Origin: Planctomycetota bacterium
Lineage (GTDB): Bacteria; Planctomycetota; SZUA-567; H5-PLA8
Reading direction: 5' to 3'
NCBI GenBank assembly: GCA_026184295.1
Contig: JAHCJK010000052.1
Coordinates: forward strand, 1 to 33,260
DNA: 33,260 nucleotides
The position numbers were made by a program, and so were the translations under genes. Positions within the stretch are counted from its first letter, which is position 1. Each line of letters begins with the position of its first letter. Below the pieces are notes generated by a model. It made no database searches, had not been told where the DNA came from, and saw only the letters and a program-made list of their open reading frames with translations. Positions 14,062 to 25,793 of this stretch are shown one piece after another.

Positions 14062-14595
14062 TTACACGGCGGCGCCGGCGTCGTGCTTTTCGAGAATCCG
14101 TTCGATCTCGGCTTCCAGCGGCGGGCAGGCGCCGCGCATCGCGTCGAGGATCGCGCGGGCTTCCCGGCAATAGCGCTGGACGAAGAGGTGGTCGCGGCCT
14201 TCCATGTCGCGCATGTTGTCGAGGCGGTCGGCGAGCTTGACCACCTTCGCGGCGGCGGACATCTTCGGCACGCGGTCGATCATCTTCTGGATGCGCAGCG
14301 CGCGCGGGATGCCCAGGTCCAAGGTCAGTTCCAGGACGATGTTGTACGCGTCCTTGCCGAAGTCCCGCAGGATCGTTTCGGGCTCCAGGCGGGTGTCTTC
14401 CAGCGTGTCGTGAAGGATCGCGGCGAGGACGCAGTCTTCGCGGTTGACCCCTTCGGGCAGTTCGACCTGCGCGACGGCTTCGGCCACGCGCAGCGGGTGT
14501 ACGACGTACGGGACGTCGGTGATCTTGCGCTTCTGACCGTCGTGCCACGTGACGGCCAGATGGGTCGCGCGCATGACTTTGGCGAGGTAGTCCAT
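14062..14595 (-). CDS. HD-domain hydrolase, MESH1/SpoT-hydrolase-like
   Basis: This is a 177-residue cytosolic protein of the metal-dependent HD superfamily. The HD ligands are visible as the His in VVHPLRVA, the His-Asp pair in AAILHDTLEDT and the later Asp in VVKLADRLDNMRDM. This arrangement matches the hydrolase domain of RelA/SpoT and the stand-alone MESH1 enzymes, which remove pyrophosphate from (p)ppGpp. Other HD phosphohydrolases remain possible. No synthetase or TGS domain follows, so it would be a small alarmone hydrolase at most. I chose the ATG at 14595; a TTG at 14643 would add 16 non-conserved residues. No clear ribosome-binding site exists. The 168 bases separating it from alaS hold one imperfect hairpin (GTGTCC/GGACAC, 14672-14697). 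Confidence 0.78.
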   Translation of the reverse strand: MDYLAKVMRATHLAVTWHDGQKRKITDVPYVVHPLRVAEAVAQVELPEGVNREDCVLAAILHDTLEDTRLEPETILRDFGKDAYNIVLELTLDLGIPRALRIQKMIDRVPKMSAAAKVVKLADRLDNMRDMEGRDHLFVQRYCREARAILDAMRGACPPLEAEIERILEKHDAGAAV

Positions 14596-14763
14596 GGCCC
14601 AAGTTGTAGGCGGTTTTTCAAGCCAAACAAGTTGCACAGCCAATACTTACGCAATTCTAACCGTACGTTCGGTGTCCTGTTCGGGCCAAACGGACACAAC
14701 AGGCGCGCCAAGGCAGAGTTAATAAAAGGACCCGAAAAGGCCGGTTTTAGGTGGCTCGCATGC

Positions 14764-17706
<2,943 letters not shown>

Positions 17707-17761
17707 GACCACTCCTTCGAATCGCGAGATCCCCGCCATCCGCCGGCGAGGCAAGGTGGCT

Positions 17762-17789
17762 AGAATAGAACGCGTGGAGAACCGCACAA
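17762..17789 (-). promoter_or_regulatory. weak candidate promoter for alaS
   Basis: On the minus strand, TTGTGC (17789-17784) and TATTCT (17767-17762) are 16 bases apart, about 55 bases before the alaS start. Both boxes deviate from consensus. Confidence 0.3.
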
Positions 17790-17815
17790 GACCTGATTCA
17801 CGGCGGAGGCTTTTT

Positions 17816-18064
17816 CACCACGGAGGCACGGAGACACGGAGAACGGTCACGAACTTTATTCACCGCAGAGACGCGGAGGGCGCGGAGAACGGCCACGAAC
17901 TATATTCACCACGGAGGCACGGAGACACGGAGAACGGTCACGAACTATATTCACCGCAGAGACGCGGAGGGTGCGGAGAACGGCCACGAACTTTATTCAC
18001 CGCTGAGGCGCGGAGAGCGCGGAGAACGGCCAGGGACCATATTCACCGCAGAGACGCGGAGGGT
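17816..18064. repeat. tandem array of 45-46-bp units (CACCGCAGAGACGCGGAG family)
   Basis: Units begin at 17816, 17861, 17907, 17952, 17998 and 18044 (the last partial). They alternate between a CACCACGGAGGCACGGAG type and a CACCGCAGAGACGCGGAG type, and most end in AACGG(T/C)CACGAACT plus an AT-rich tail. Within a unit there is an 8-9-bp sub-period (CACGGAG, GCACGGAG, ACACGGAG). Similar words occur in many environmental bacterial genomes. No gene was seen in this gap (17707-18904). Confidence 0.9.
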
Positions 18065-18140
18065 GCTGCCTGCGAAAGGCCTCACATCGCTATTCTAAAA
18101 CGTGCCTATCCGGTCTGGATCGGCATGTTCTAAAAATCGA

Positions 18141-18331
18141 CCCGAAGGGGCGACGGGAAATTAGCCGGTGGCAAGCGAAGCGCGGCCACCGGAACGCGGG
18201 CGCAATGGATCGCACCCCGGAGGGGTGCCGGAGATTCCGTCGCCCCTTCGGGGCGCGTGTGCGAGGGCGCGCGTACCGGTGGCTCCGCTTCGCGGGCCAC
18301 CGGCTAATTTCCGGCCGGCCTTCCAGGCCGG
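18141..18331. repeat. cluster of GC-rich hairpins and inverted repeats
   Basis: Arm A (18141-18156, CCCGAAGGGGCGACGG) is repeated inverted at 18237-18252. Arm B (18158-18192, AAATTAGCCGGTGG... CCACCGG) is repeated inverted at 18276-18310 with a few changes. The order is A, B, A', B', so the arms cross rather than nest. Local hairpins also occur: GCACCCC-GGA-GGGGTGC (18212-18228), GCCCC-TTC-GGGGC (18242-18254) and CCGGCC-TTCCA-GGCCGG (18315-18331). Comparable elements are frequent between genes in planctomycete genomes. No protein is supported here. Confidence 0.8.
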
Positions 18332-18442
18332 AACGGACGCGGCGCACGCGTGCCTATTCCAACGGAATTCCTCTGCACATGAACTGGCAACGATGACAGT
18401 ACAATCCTGAAGGATGCGCACCGGTCGTTCCGTTCCATCCTT

Positions 18443-18796
18443 CTCCGCGTCCTCTGCGCCTCCGCGGTGAAAAATGTACATCGGAAGTGCTCCGCGTCCT
18501 CCGCGCCTCCGCGGTGAAAAATGTACATCGGAAGTGCTCCGCGTCCTCCTTTCCGCGGTGAAGAATGTACATAGGAAGTGCTCCGCGTCCTCCGCGCCTC
18601 CGCGGTGAAGAATGTACATAGGAAGTGCTTCCGCGTCCTCCGCGCCTCCGCGGTGAAGAATGTACATCGGAAGTGCTCCGCGTCCTCTGCGCCTCCGCGG
18701 TGAAGAATGTACATCGGAAGTGCTCCGCGTCCTCCGCGCCTCCGCGGTGAAATAGTAAGGTTGCCGTTCTCCGTGTCTCCGTGCCTCCGTGGTGAA
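18443..18796. repeat. tandem array of ~47-bp units (CTCCGCGTCCTCCGCGCCTC family)
   Basis: About seven units, each made of CTCCGCGTCCTCCGCGCCTC plus CGCGGTGA and a constant 19-base linker, AAAATGTACATCGGAAGTG or its AAGAATGTACATAGG variant. One unit has an 8-base-scale deletion (CTCCTTTCCGCGG). The last unit switches to the CTCCGTGTCTCCGTGCCTC type. The core is the reverse complement of the unit core at 17816-18064, so the two arrays face each other across the hairpin cluster. Confidence 0.9.
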
Positions 18797-18904
18797 AACA
18801 GACCGGAAAGCGTAACGGCGTTCTAGCTTGCCATCGCCGCGGGGCCGGACTAACCTTCGGCGTCTGACCCAAAAGCCGCCGCCTTTACCGCAAGGAGTCT
18901 TCCC

Positions 18905-20941
18905 GTGACGAACTACGGATCCGACCTCGACCTGCTCTGCATCAATACCGTGCGCTGCCTTGCCATCGACGCCGTGCAGAAGGCCAACAGCGGCCACCCC
19001 GGCATGCCGATGGGCGCGGCCCCAATGGCGTATGTGCTCTGGCAGAACCACCTGCGCCACAACCCGGCCAATCCGGCGTGGATCAACCGCGACCGCTTCA
19101 TCCTTTCGCCCGGGCACGGCTGCATGCTCCTTTATTCGCTGCTGCACCTGACCGGCTACTCCGAAGTGACGCTCGACGAAGTGAAGCAGTTCCGCCAGTG
19201 GGGCAGCAAGACCCCCGGCCACAGCGAATTCGGGCACACCGCGGGCGTCGAGACCACCACGGGCCCGCTCGGGCAGGGCTTCGCCAACGGCGTCGGCATG
19301 GCCATCGCGCAGAAGTACCTCGCGGCGTACTTCAACCGCCCCGGCCACGACCTGATCGATTACACGATCTACGCGATCGTCAGCGACGGCGACCTGATGG
19401 AAGGCATCGGCAGCGAGGCCGCCTCGCTCGCCGCGCACCTGAAGCTCGACAACATCGTCTATCTGTACGACGACAACCACATCAGCATCGAAGGCCACAC
19501 GACCGTCGCCTTTACCGAAGACCGCGCGAAGCGCTTCGAGGCCTACGGCTGGCACGTGCAGACGGTGGACGACGGCAACGACATCGGCGCGATCGAGACG
19601 GCCATCGAGTCGGCCAAGCGCGTGAAGGGCAAGCCGCACATCATCAACATCCGCACGGTCATCGGTTACGGTTCGCCCAATAAGAAGGATACGCACGACG
19701 CCCACGGCGCGCCGCTGGGCCCCGACGAAGTGAAGCTGACCAAGAAGGCCTACGGCTGGGATCCGGAAAAGGACTTCTACGTTCCCGACGCGGCCCAGGC
19801 GGAATTCCGCAAGGCGCTGAGCAAGGGCAAGCAGACCGAGGACGCCTGGAACGCGAAGTTCGCGGCGTACGAGAAGGCCCACCCGGACCTCGCGCAGCAG
19901 TTCAAGGACTGGCACGCCAAGAAGCTGCCCGCCGGCTGGACCGACGCGCTCCCGAACTTTGCCGGCGAAAAGGCGATGGCCACGCGCCAGGCCAGCGGCA
20001 AGGTGATCAACGCCGTCGCCGCCAAACTCCCGATGCTCCTGGGCGGCAGCGCGGATCTGGCGCCTTCGACGAACACGATCATCAAGGACGCGCAGCACTT
20101 CCAGTCGCCCGAAAATTCGCACGACAATGGCAGCTACGCCGGCCGCAACCTGCACTTTGGCGTGCGCGAACACGCGATGGGCGCGGCGCTGAACGGCATG
20201 GCGCTCAGCCAGGCGCTGATCCCGTACGGCGCGACGTTCCTGCAGTTCTTCGATTACTGCAAGCCGGCGGTGCGCCTGAGCGCGTTCATGGGCGTGCAGA
20301 GCATCTGGATCTTCACGCACGATTCGATCGGTCTGGGCGAGGACGGCCCGACGCACCAGCCCATCGAGCACCTCGCCAATCTGCGCACGATCTACGGCCT
20401 GGTGACGCTGCGGCCGGCCGACGCGACCGAGACCGCCGTGGCCTGGAAGGTCGCGCTCGAACGCCGCGACGCGCCCACGGCCCTGATCCTCACGCGCCAG
20501 AACACGAACGTGCTCGACCGCAGCAAGTACGCCGGCGCGGCGGGCGTCGAGAAGGGCATGTACATCCTGTCGGGCAGCGCGAGCGAGACGCCGGACGTGA
20601 TCCTGATCGCGAGCGGCAGCGAAGTGGACTTCGCGATCGGCGCGGCGGAACTGCTGGCGAAGGAAGGCGTGAAGGCCCGCGTGGTCAGCGCGCCGAGCAC
20701 CGACCTCTTCGACGCGCAGACGGAAAGCTACCGTAACGAGGTGCTCCCGCCGGGCGTGCGCGCGCGCGTGGCCGTGGAAGCCGCGCATCCGCAGAGCTGG
20801 CACAAGTACGTGGGGCTCGACGGCGCGGTGGTGGGCATGAACCGCTACGGCGCGAGCGCTCCGTACAAGACGCTGTACGAGAAGTTCGGCTTCACCTCCG
20901 CGAACGTGGCCGCGGTGGCGAAGCAGGTGCTGAAGAAATAA
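18905..20941 (+). CDS. tkt: transketolase
   Basis: Transketolase moves two-carbon ketol units between sugar phosphates in the pentose phosphate pathway, using thiamine diphosphate and a divalent metal. The 678-residue length is standard. The N-terminal half has [19 protein letters not shown], the cofactor pocket [16 protein letters not shown], and the metal/ThDP motif [20 protein letters not shown] ending in DDNHISIEG. The second half has [16 protein letters not shown] and [22 protein letters not shown] with the catalytic and substrate-binding histidines. The GTG at 18905 has AAGGAG seven bases upstream. A small unknown gene follows 13 bases later and is probably on the same transcript. No other pentose-phosphate gene is nearby. 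The repeat island ends about 110 bases upstream. Confidence 0.97.
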   Translation: MTNYGSDLDLLCINTVRCLAIDAVQKANSGHPGMPMGAAPMAYVLWQNHLRHNPANPAWINRDRFILSPGHGCMLLYSLLHLTGYSEVTLDEVKQFRQWGSKTPGHSEFGHTAGVETTTGPLGQGFANGVGMAIAQKYLAAYFNRPGHDLIDYTIYAIVSDGDLMEGIGSEAASLAAHLKLDNIVYLYDDNHISIEGHTTVAFTEDRAKRFEAYGWHVQTVDDGNDIGAIETAIESAKRVKGKPHIINIRTVIGYGSPNKKDTHDAHGAPLGPDEVKLTKKAYGWDPEKDFYVPDAAQAEFRKALSKGKQTEDAWNAKFAAYEKAHPDLAQQFKDWHAKKLPAGWTDALPNFAGEKAMATRQASGKVINAVAAKLPMLLGGSADLAPSTNTIIKDAQHFQSPENSHDNGSYAGRNLHFGVREHAMGAALNGMALSQALIPYGATFLQFFDYCKPAVRLSAFMGVQSIWIFTHDSIGLGEDGPTHQPIEHLANLRTIYGLVTLRPADATETAVAWKVALERRDAPTALILTRQNTNVLDRSKYAGAAGVEKGMYILSGSASETPDVILIASGSEVDFAIGAAELLAKEGVKARVVSAPSTDLFDAQTESYRNEVLPPGVRARVAVEAAHPQSWHKYVGLDGAVVGMNRYGASAPYKTLYEKFGFTSANVAAVAKQVLKK

Positions 20942-20954
20942 TCGGGGACGATGC

Positions 20955-21299
20955 ATGGCGCGCCTGCGGCTGGTAAAGATCACCTGCAAGGATGAACAGG
21001 ACTGGATCGGCAGCGACGAGCCCTTTCTCGTCGTCGGCGGGCAGGTGATCTGGCGGGCCGAAGGCGTGGACGCGGGTGAGTCGCTGAATCTGGAAAGCAT
21101 TCCCGAGTCGCGCTTCTTCGCTTCGACCAAGGTCGAACTGTACGAGGCCGACGGCGAAGTCGAGGAAGGCAACTACGCGGTCCACGACAAGATCGGCGAG
21201 TGGACGGTGAGCGAGCAGTTGGTGGGGAAGGGCGAGCAGTCGCTCACCTTTGCCGGCAACGGCGCCGAGTACGTCCTGACGTTCTTCGTCTTTCCGTGA
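20955..21299 (+). CDS. small conserved-looking hypothetical protein
   Basis: This is a 114-residue acidic soluble protein with no signal peptide or membrane helix. It starts MARLRLVKITCKDEQDWIGS and shows alternating hydrophobic strands (PFLVVGGQVIWRAEGVDAGE, KVELYEADG, EQSLTFAGNGAEYVLTFFVF), as expected for a small beta-sandwich, perhaps C2- or crystallin-like. I do not recognise a family. It begins 13 bases after the tkt stop with a GGGG-type ribosome-binding site, and its codon use matches tkt, so it is likely a real gene on the tkt transcript. Whether it is linked to sugar metabolism is unknown. Confidence 0.65.
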   Translation: MARLRLVKITCKDEQDWIGSDEPFLVVGGQVIWRAEGVDAGESLNLESIPESRFFASTKVELYEADGEVEEGNYAVHDKIGEWTVSEQLVGKGEQSLTFAGNGAEYVLTFFVFP

Positions 21300-21465
21300 G
21301 CCGTAAAGGCCTGATCAGGAATCGCCGGGCTTTCTTTCGATAAAATTCTCCGCCGCGCCATCGCACACGTGCCCGCCGAACCGCCGCCGAATTCCATGCG
21401 TAATTCTGGAAGAAATGCAGGCATGCGCCTTGTGAAGCGCGCGCGCGTGAGGAATAGTATGGACT

Positions 21466-22809
21466 ATGGCAAACGTCCCCGCGTTTGATGCTCCCGCCGC
21501 CGCGCAGGAATCGCCCAACGTCCGCACGTTCTGGCTGCAGCCCGTACAGTATTCGGGCGCAAAGGACGCCTCGGGGCACGTCTTCTTCCGCAGCGTGGTC
21601 TGGCGCTGGACCTGGCGCTTCTACACGCAGCGGCTGACCAAGGCGGGCCGCTGGTTCCTGTGGCCGTGCATCGCCTTCGGCGGCTACGCGATCACCTCGC
21701 TGGAACTCCAGGCGTACGTCCCGTTCGCCTACGCGGTGGGCGTCTGGGGCGCCGCGCTCGTGGCGACGCTGCTCTTCCGGCCGCGCGTGAAGGCGCGCGT
21801 GGAGATGCCCGAGCGCGCCTGCGTGGGCTCGGTGGCGCCGGTGGACGTGGACGTCGAACAGCGCTCCTGGCTGGGCGGCATCGACCTGAAAGTGCTGCCG
21901 CACCGGCTGCCGCCCGAAGTCGATCCGCAGGCGCTCGAAGGCGCGCTGCTTCCGCCGCTGGCGCGGGGCGAACGCGCGCGCGCGCGCATGGGCCTGGTCT
22001 GCCGGAAGCGCGGCATCCACAAGATCCCCGGGTTCAAGGTCGAGACCGATTTTCCCTTCGGCATCTTCCGCAATTATCACTTCCAGAAAGAGGACGCCAC
22101 GCTGCTCGTCTATCCGGCCTTCACGCCGCTCGCGCGGCTGGACATGCCGAGCGGGCGGCGCTATCAGCCCGGCGGCGTCGCGCTGGCCTCGATGCTGGGC
22201 GACAGCACGGAATTCATCGGAGACCGCGAGTTCCGCGAGGGGGACAACGTCCGCGACATTGACTGGCGCGCGACCGCGCGGCTGAACAAGCTGATCGTGC
22301 GCGAATTCCGCGAGGAGTATTTCGTGCGCGTCGCGATCGTCCTCGACACGCACGTGCCCAGGAAGGCTCGCGCCTCGCGCCGCGATAACTTCGAGCGGGG
22401 CGTCTCGGTCTGCGCCGCGGTGGGCGATTACCTCGCGCGGCAGGACTACATCGTCGATATCTTCGCCGCCGGCCCGAACCTGTACCACCTCACCGCCGGC
22501 CGCGGCCTCGCGTACCTCGACCAGATTCTGGACATCCTCGCCTGCGTGGAGGAAAACCCCGAGGAACCCTTCCACGCCATCGAGCCCGAACTGATGGAGC
22601 ATCTCTCGCAGATCAGCGCCATCGTCGCCGTTTTTCTCGACTGGAACGAGACGCGCCGCGCCTTCGTGCAGAACCTGCGGAGGCAGGGCGTGGCGGTCAA
22701 GGTCATCGTCGTCCACGACGGGCCGTGCGCGCTCGATCCCGCCAACGAAGACCAGCGCGTCACGGTGCTCTCGTCGGCGGATCTGCGCCGTGGAGTGGAG
22801 GAACTGTAG
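21466..22809 (+). CDS. DUF58-domain protein
   Basis: This 447-residue membrane-anchored protein has two hydrophobic segments (WFLWPCIAFGGYAITSLELQ and VPFAYAVGVWGAALVATLLF, about residues 65-105). They precede a beta-domain and the DUF58 signature with EFIGDREFREGDNVRDIDWR, ATARLNKLIVREF and VAIVLDTH, the last resembling the metal-site strand of a von Willebrand A fold. DUF58 proteins usually work with MoxR ATPases, as partners or substrates in assembling envelope or protein complexes. It overlaps no neighbour and is followed two bases later by the transglutaminase gene, then moxR, forming a typical three-gene operon. The exact role is unknown. The start ATG has no strong ribosome-binding site; ATG at 21459 is in another frame. 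Confidence 0.88.
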   Translation: MANVPAFDAPAAAQESPNVRTFWLQPVQYSGAKDASGHVFFRSVVWRWTWRFYTQRLTKAGRWFLWPCIAFGGYAITSLELQAYVPFAYAVGVWGAALVATLLFRPRVKARVEMPERACVGSVAPVDVDVEQRSWLGGIDLKVLPHRLPPEVDPQALEGALLPPLARGERARARMGLVCRKRGIHKIPGFKVETDFPFGIFRNYHFQKEDATLLVYPAFTPLARLDMPSGRRYQPGGVALASMLGDSTEFIGDREFREGDNVRDIDWRATARLNKLIVREFREEYFVRVAIVLDTHVPRKARASRRDNFERGVSVCAAVGDYLARQDYIVDIFAAGPNLYHLTAGRGLAYLDQILDILACVEENPEEPFHAIEPELMEHLSQISAIVAVFLDWNETRRAFVQNLRRQGVAVKVIVVHDGPCALDPANEDQRVTVLSSADLRRGVEEL

Positions 22810-22811
22810 CG

Positions 22812-24788
22812 ATGCCCTCCGCGCCCGCCCCACGGGTCTTCAAGCTGCCGCTCCCGGCGGCGCTGGCGAGCATCATCGCCTTCACCGCCTTGAGCGTGAC
22901 CGGCGGCGGGTACGTGATGCTGGGCATCCTCGCCCTGGCCATTCACCTGAGCTACGCGGTTCCGTATCGCCTGGGCGACGATTCCTGGAGCGGCTGGATG
23001 GTCCGGCTGCTCGTCTTCGGCGTGGTGGTGATGGCCAACGTGGCCGAGCCGGCCCGCGAGCGCGGCCACGGATTTTACGATCCGGCGTACATCCACGCCT
23101 TCGGGCAGCTTTGCGCCGCGGAACTGACGATCCAGTGCTGGCGCGCGCGGCCTTCGGGCGGGCCGGGGGGCGTGATGGCGCTGCTGCTCTCGGGGCTCGT
23201 GCTCCTTACGGCCTGCAATACGTTCGAGTACCGCTACATCCGCTGGCTCGCGGGGCCGTACGTGTTCTTCGCGGTGCTCGCGATTCGCGCCGGCGCGGCG
23301 CGCGCGGGGGCCAGCGAGCGGCGGCTGGCGCGGATGCCCGGCGCGTGGCTGGGCACCGCCGTGGTGCTGGCCTCGATCGCGGCCGGCTTCGGCATGGTGT
23401 ACTCGCTGCGCGCGTACCGAGGCGACATCTACCGCCTGGTCCGGCAGCTCGACGATACCATCCGCGGGCAGCGGCAGTCTTCGGGCTTCAACGACCGGCC
23501 TTCGCTGGGCGGGCGCTCGAGCATCGTGCGAAGTCTGGCGCGCGTGCTGCGGCTGCAGGGCGCGCGCCCGGGGACGCATCTGCACGGCCTCGCCTTCGAG
23601 ACGTACGAACACGGACGCTGGGGTCCGGCGGTGGACCTGCGCCCCGCCGGCACGCGCCCGGTCACGGACCTCAACCCCGGCGCGCAGGGCACGCGCTGCC
23701 GCATCACGCGCCTGCTGGACGGATACAATTACCTCTTTGTGCCGCTGAACGCCGTGGGCGTGCTGCCCGAGCGCGTGCAGGAAGTCGAGTGGGATCCGAC
23801 GTTCCTGCGCGTGAGCGCGCCGGCGCCGTACACCTACGAGGTGGTTCTGCCGGAGACGCCCGACTTTCAGGGTCCGCTCTGCGTCGCGCCCGACCACGCC
23901 GCGCTGGAACGCTGCCTGACGGTGCCGTCGAGCATGGATCATGGGGTGCGCGAACGCGCCGCCGAAGTGACTCGTGGGCAGACGACGGCCCTCGACAAGG
24001 TGCGCGCGATCGAGGCGTACCTGCGTTCGGCGCACACCTACAGCCTGGAGGCGCGCCCCGGCCCCGGCGATCCCGTGCGCGATTTCATTCTTCACGAAGA
24101 CCGCGCGGGCCACTGCGAATACTTCGCGGCCGCGGCCACGGTGCTGATGCGCTGCGCGAACGTGCCCAGCCGCTACGTGGTGGGCTACTACGCGCACGAA
24201 CGCCACGGCCCCGGCGAGATGATCGTGCGCCAGCAGGACGCGCACGCCTGGGCCGAAGCCTGGATCGAAGGCGTGGGCTGGGTGACGGTGGACGCGACGC
24301 CGTCGGACGGGATGCCCGACCAGACCGCCGACGCGCTGCCGCTGTGGCGCCGCGCGTGGGAATGGATGAACGACACCGCGCTGGCCATCGGCGACTGGTT
24401 CGCCGAACGCAGCTTCGTGCAGTTGGGCGGGATCGCGGCCGGCATCGCCGCGCTGGCGATCTCGCTGCTCTGGCTGCGCGAACTGTTCGCGCGGAGGCGC
24501 AAGCGCCGGGCCGAACGCCCCGACTACGCGCACGGCCCCGAAGCCTTCGCGCCGCTGGCCGAACGCTTCAACGCGTGGCTCGCGAAGGCCGGCGCGCCAT
24601 GCCCGGCCGGGCGCACCTGGCGCGAACATCTGGCCGAGCTGGCCGTGCCGAAGTCGGACGCGCCCCGGCGCGCGCTGGACCTCGCGCGCGTCGAAGCGTT
24701 TGTGGCCGAGTACACCCGGGCGCGCTTCGGCGGCGGGACGCCGGAGCGTCTGGAAGAACTGCTGCGCGGACTTGAACGAGGCGCGTGA
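22812..24788 (+). CDS. membrane-anchored transglutaminase-like protein (DUF3488/TgpA type)
   Basis: This 658-residue protein has a cluster of about five to six helices at the N-terminus (residues about 10-195), an extracytoplasmic region, and a transglutaminase-like domain. The domain carries the catalytic triad: Cys in AGHCEYFAAAATVLM, His in QQDAHAWAEAW, Asp in WVTVDATPSDG. One more helix (IAAGIAALAISLLWLRELF) and a charged cytoplasmic tail follow. This is the TgpA layout, where the papain-like domain faces the periplasm; its substrates are unknown. The gene begins two bases after the DUF58 gene stop and ends 16 bases before moxR. The usual MoxR/DUF58/TgpA module is therefore complete, though in the order DUF58, TgpA, MoxR. 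Confidence 0.9.
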   Translation: MPSAPAPRVFKLPLPAALASIIAFTALSVTGGGYVMLGILALAIHLSYAVPYRLGDDSWSGWMVRLLVFGVVVMANVAEPARERGHGFYDPAYIHAFGQLCAAELTIQCWRARPSGGPGGVMALLLSGLVLLTACNTFEYRYIRWLAGPYVFFAVLAIRAGAARAGASERRLARMPGAWLGTAVVLASIAAGFGMVYSLRAYRGDIYRLVRQLDDTIRGQRQSSGFNDRPSLGGRSSIVRSLARVLRLQGARPGTHLHGLAFETYEHGRWGPAVDLRPAGTRPVTDLNPGAQGTRCRITRLLDGYNYLFVPLNAVGVLPERVQEVEWDPTFLRVSAPAPYTYEVVLPETPDFQGPLCVAPDHAALERCLTVPSSMDHGVRERAAEVTRGQTTALDKVRAIEAYLRSAHTYSLEARPGPGDPVRDFILHEDRAGHCEYFAAAATVLMRCANVPSRYVVGYYAHERHGPGEMIVRQQDAHAWAEAWIEGVGWVTVDATPSDGMPDQTADALPLWRRAWEWMNDTALAIGDWFAERSFVQLGGIAAGIAALAISLLWLRELFARRRKRRAERPDYAHGPEAFAPLAERFNAWLAKAGAPCPAGRTWREHLAELAVPKSDAPRRALDLARVEAFVAEYTRARFGGGTPERLEELLRGLERGA

Positions 24789-24804
24789 CGAGAAAGGCGG
24801 TAGC

Positions 24805-25755
24805 ATGGAGACCCTCATGAGCGTGGATTTCGCCGCGGCGGTGAAAAAGATCGAGGAGAACCTTGGGCGCGTGATCCGCGGCAAGGCGGAGGGCATCCGC
24901 CTGCTGATGATCTCGTTCCTGGCCGGCGGGCACACGCTGCTCGAGGACGTGCCGGGCACGGGCAAGACGACGCTGGCGAAATCCCTCGCGCGCTCCATCG
25001 ACGGCGTCTTCCGCCGCGTGCAGTTCACGCCCGACCTGCTGCCCGCCGACATCACCGGCAGCACCTTTTACAATCCCAAGGAAGGGCAGTTCGAGTTCCG
25101 CGAGGGCCCGGTCTTCGCCAACGTGGTGCTGGCCGACGAGATCAACCGCACCTCGCCGCGCACGCAGTCGGCGCTGCTGGAAGTGATGAGCGAGAAGCAG
25201 GTGAGCGTCGAGGGGCGCCGCCGCGACCTGCCGAAGCCGTTCTTCGTCATCGCGACGCAGAACCCGTCGGACTTTCACGGCACGTACCCGCTTCCGGAGG
25301 CGCAGCTCGACCGCTTCACCGCCTGCGTGACGCTCGGCTATCCCGACGCCGCGCACGAACTCGAGATTCTCTTCAGCCAGAACGCCGCGCATCCCTTCGA
25401 CGCGCTCGCGCCGGTGCTCGGCTGCCAGGACGTGATCGACCTGCAGGAACAGGTGAAGGCCGTGCGTTTCGACAAGGCCGTGGCGGAGTACGTCGTGAAG
25501 ATCGTGGAGGCGACCCGCGCCGACGGGCGCCTGCGCCTGGGGCTCTCGCCGCGCGGCAGCCTGGCGCTCTTCCGAACGGCCCAGGCCCGCGCGCGCATCG
25601 AAGGCCGCGAGTTCGTGATCCCCGAGGACGTCCGCGCGCTGGCCGTCCCGGTGCTCGCGCACCGCATGGTGCTGGACACCAAGGCCAAGTACGGCGGGCT
25701 CTCGCCGAAGAAGATCGTAGAAGAGATTCTGGAGAAGGTTCCGGTGCCGCGCTGA
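24805..25755 (+). CDS. MoxR-family AAA+ ATPase
   Basis: This 316-residue cytosolic ATPase is of the MoxR type, thought to act as a chaperone for assembly of partner complexes. The Walker A motif is EDVPGTGKTTLAKSLA (residues about 50-65). Walker B is VVLADEINRTSPRTQSALLE, sensor 1 is in IATQNPSDFHGTYPLPEAQL with the arginine-finger region DRF, and sensor 2 is in LGLSPRGSLALFRTAQA. It is the last gene of the DUF58-transglutaminase-MoxR cluster, with the start ATG 16 bases after the preceding stop and a modest AAAGG ribosome-binding site. A second in-frame ATG at 24817 is possible. The usual order puts MoxR first; here it is last. Confidence 0.93.
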   Translation: METLMSVDFAAAVKKIEENLGRVIRGKAEGIRLLMISFLAGGHTLLEDVPGTGKTTLAKSLARSIDGVFRRVQFTPDLLPADITGSTFYNPKEGQFEFREGPVFANVVLADEINRTSPRTQSALLEVMSEKQVSVEGRRRDLPKPFFVIATQNPSDFHGTYPLPEAQLDRFTACVTLGYPDAAHELEILFSQNAAHPFDALAPVLGCQDVIDLQEQVKAVRFDKAVAEYVVKIVEATRADGRLRLGLSPRGSLALFRTAQARARIEGREFVIPEDVRALAVPVLAHRMVLDTKAKYGGLSPKKIVEEILEKVPVPR

Positions 25756-25793
25756 CTGCGTGCGGGCCTGGCGGTCCGCGCCGCAAAGCCGAA

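Noticed and set aside
14672..14697. Hairpin GTGTCC/GGACAC as terminator of alaS
   Set aside because: The loop is long, there is no U-tract, and pairing is imperfect; noted only as part of the gap.
17816..18064. Short open frame across the left repeat array
   Set aside because: The translation only mirrors the DNA repeat (RRDAEGAENGHELY words), and unit lengths of 45 and 46 do not keep frame.
18443..18796. Repeat-spacer look resembling a CRISPR array
   Set aside because: The 'spacers' are nearly identical from unit to unit and no cas gene is near, so it is a tandem repeat.
18161..21172. Very long open frame antisense to tkt and across the repeats
   Set aside because: It is a GC-rich shadow: the composition is Arg/Ala/Val/Gly/Asp/His-rich with no motif, and tkt on the other strand is unmistakable.
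21455..21466. Promoter ending at the DUF58 gene start (TTGTGA and TAGTAT)
   Set aside because: The spacer would be 19 bases and the boxes are weak, so it was not listed.
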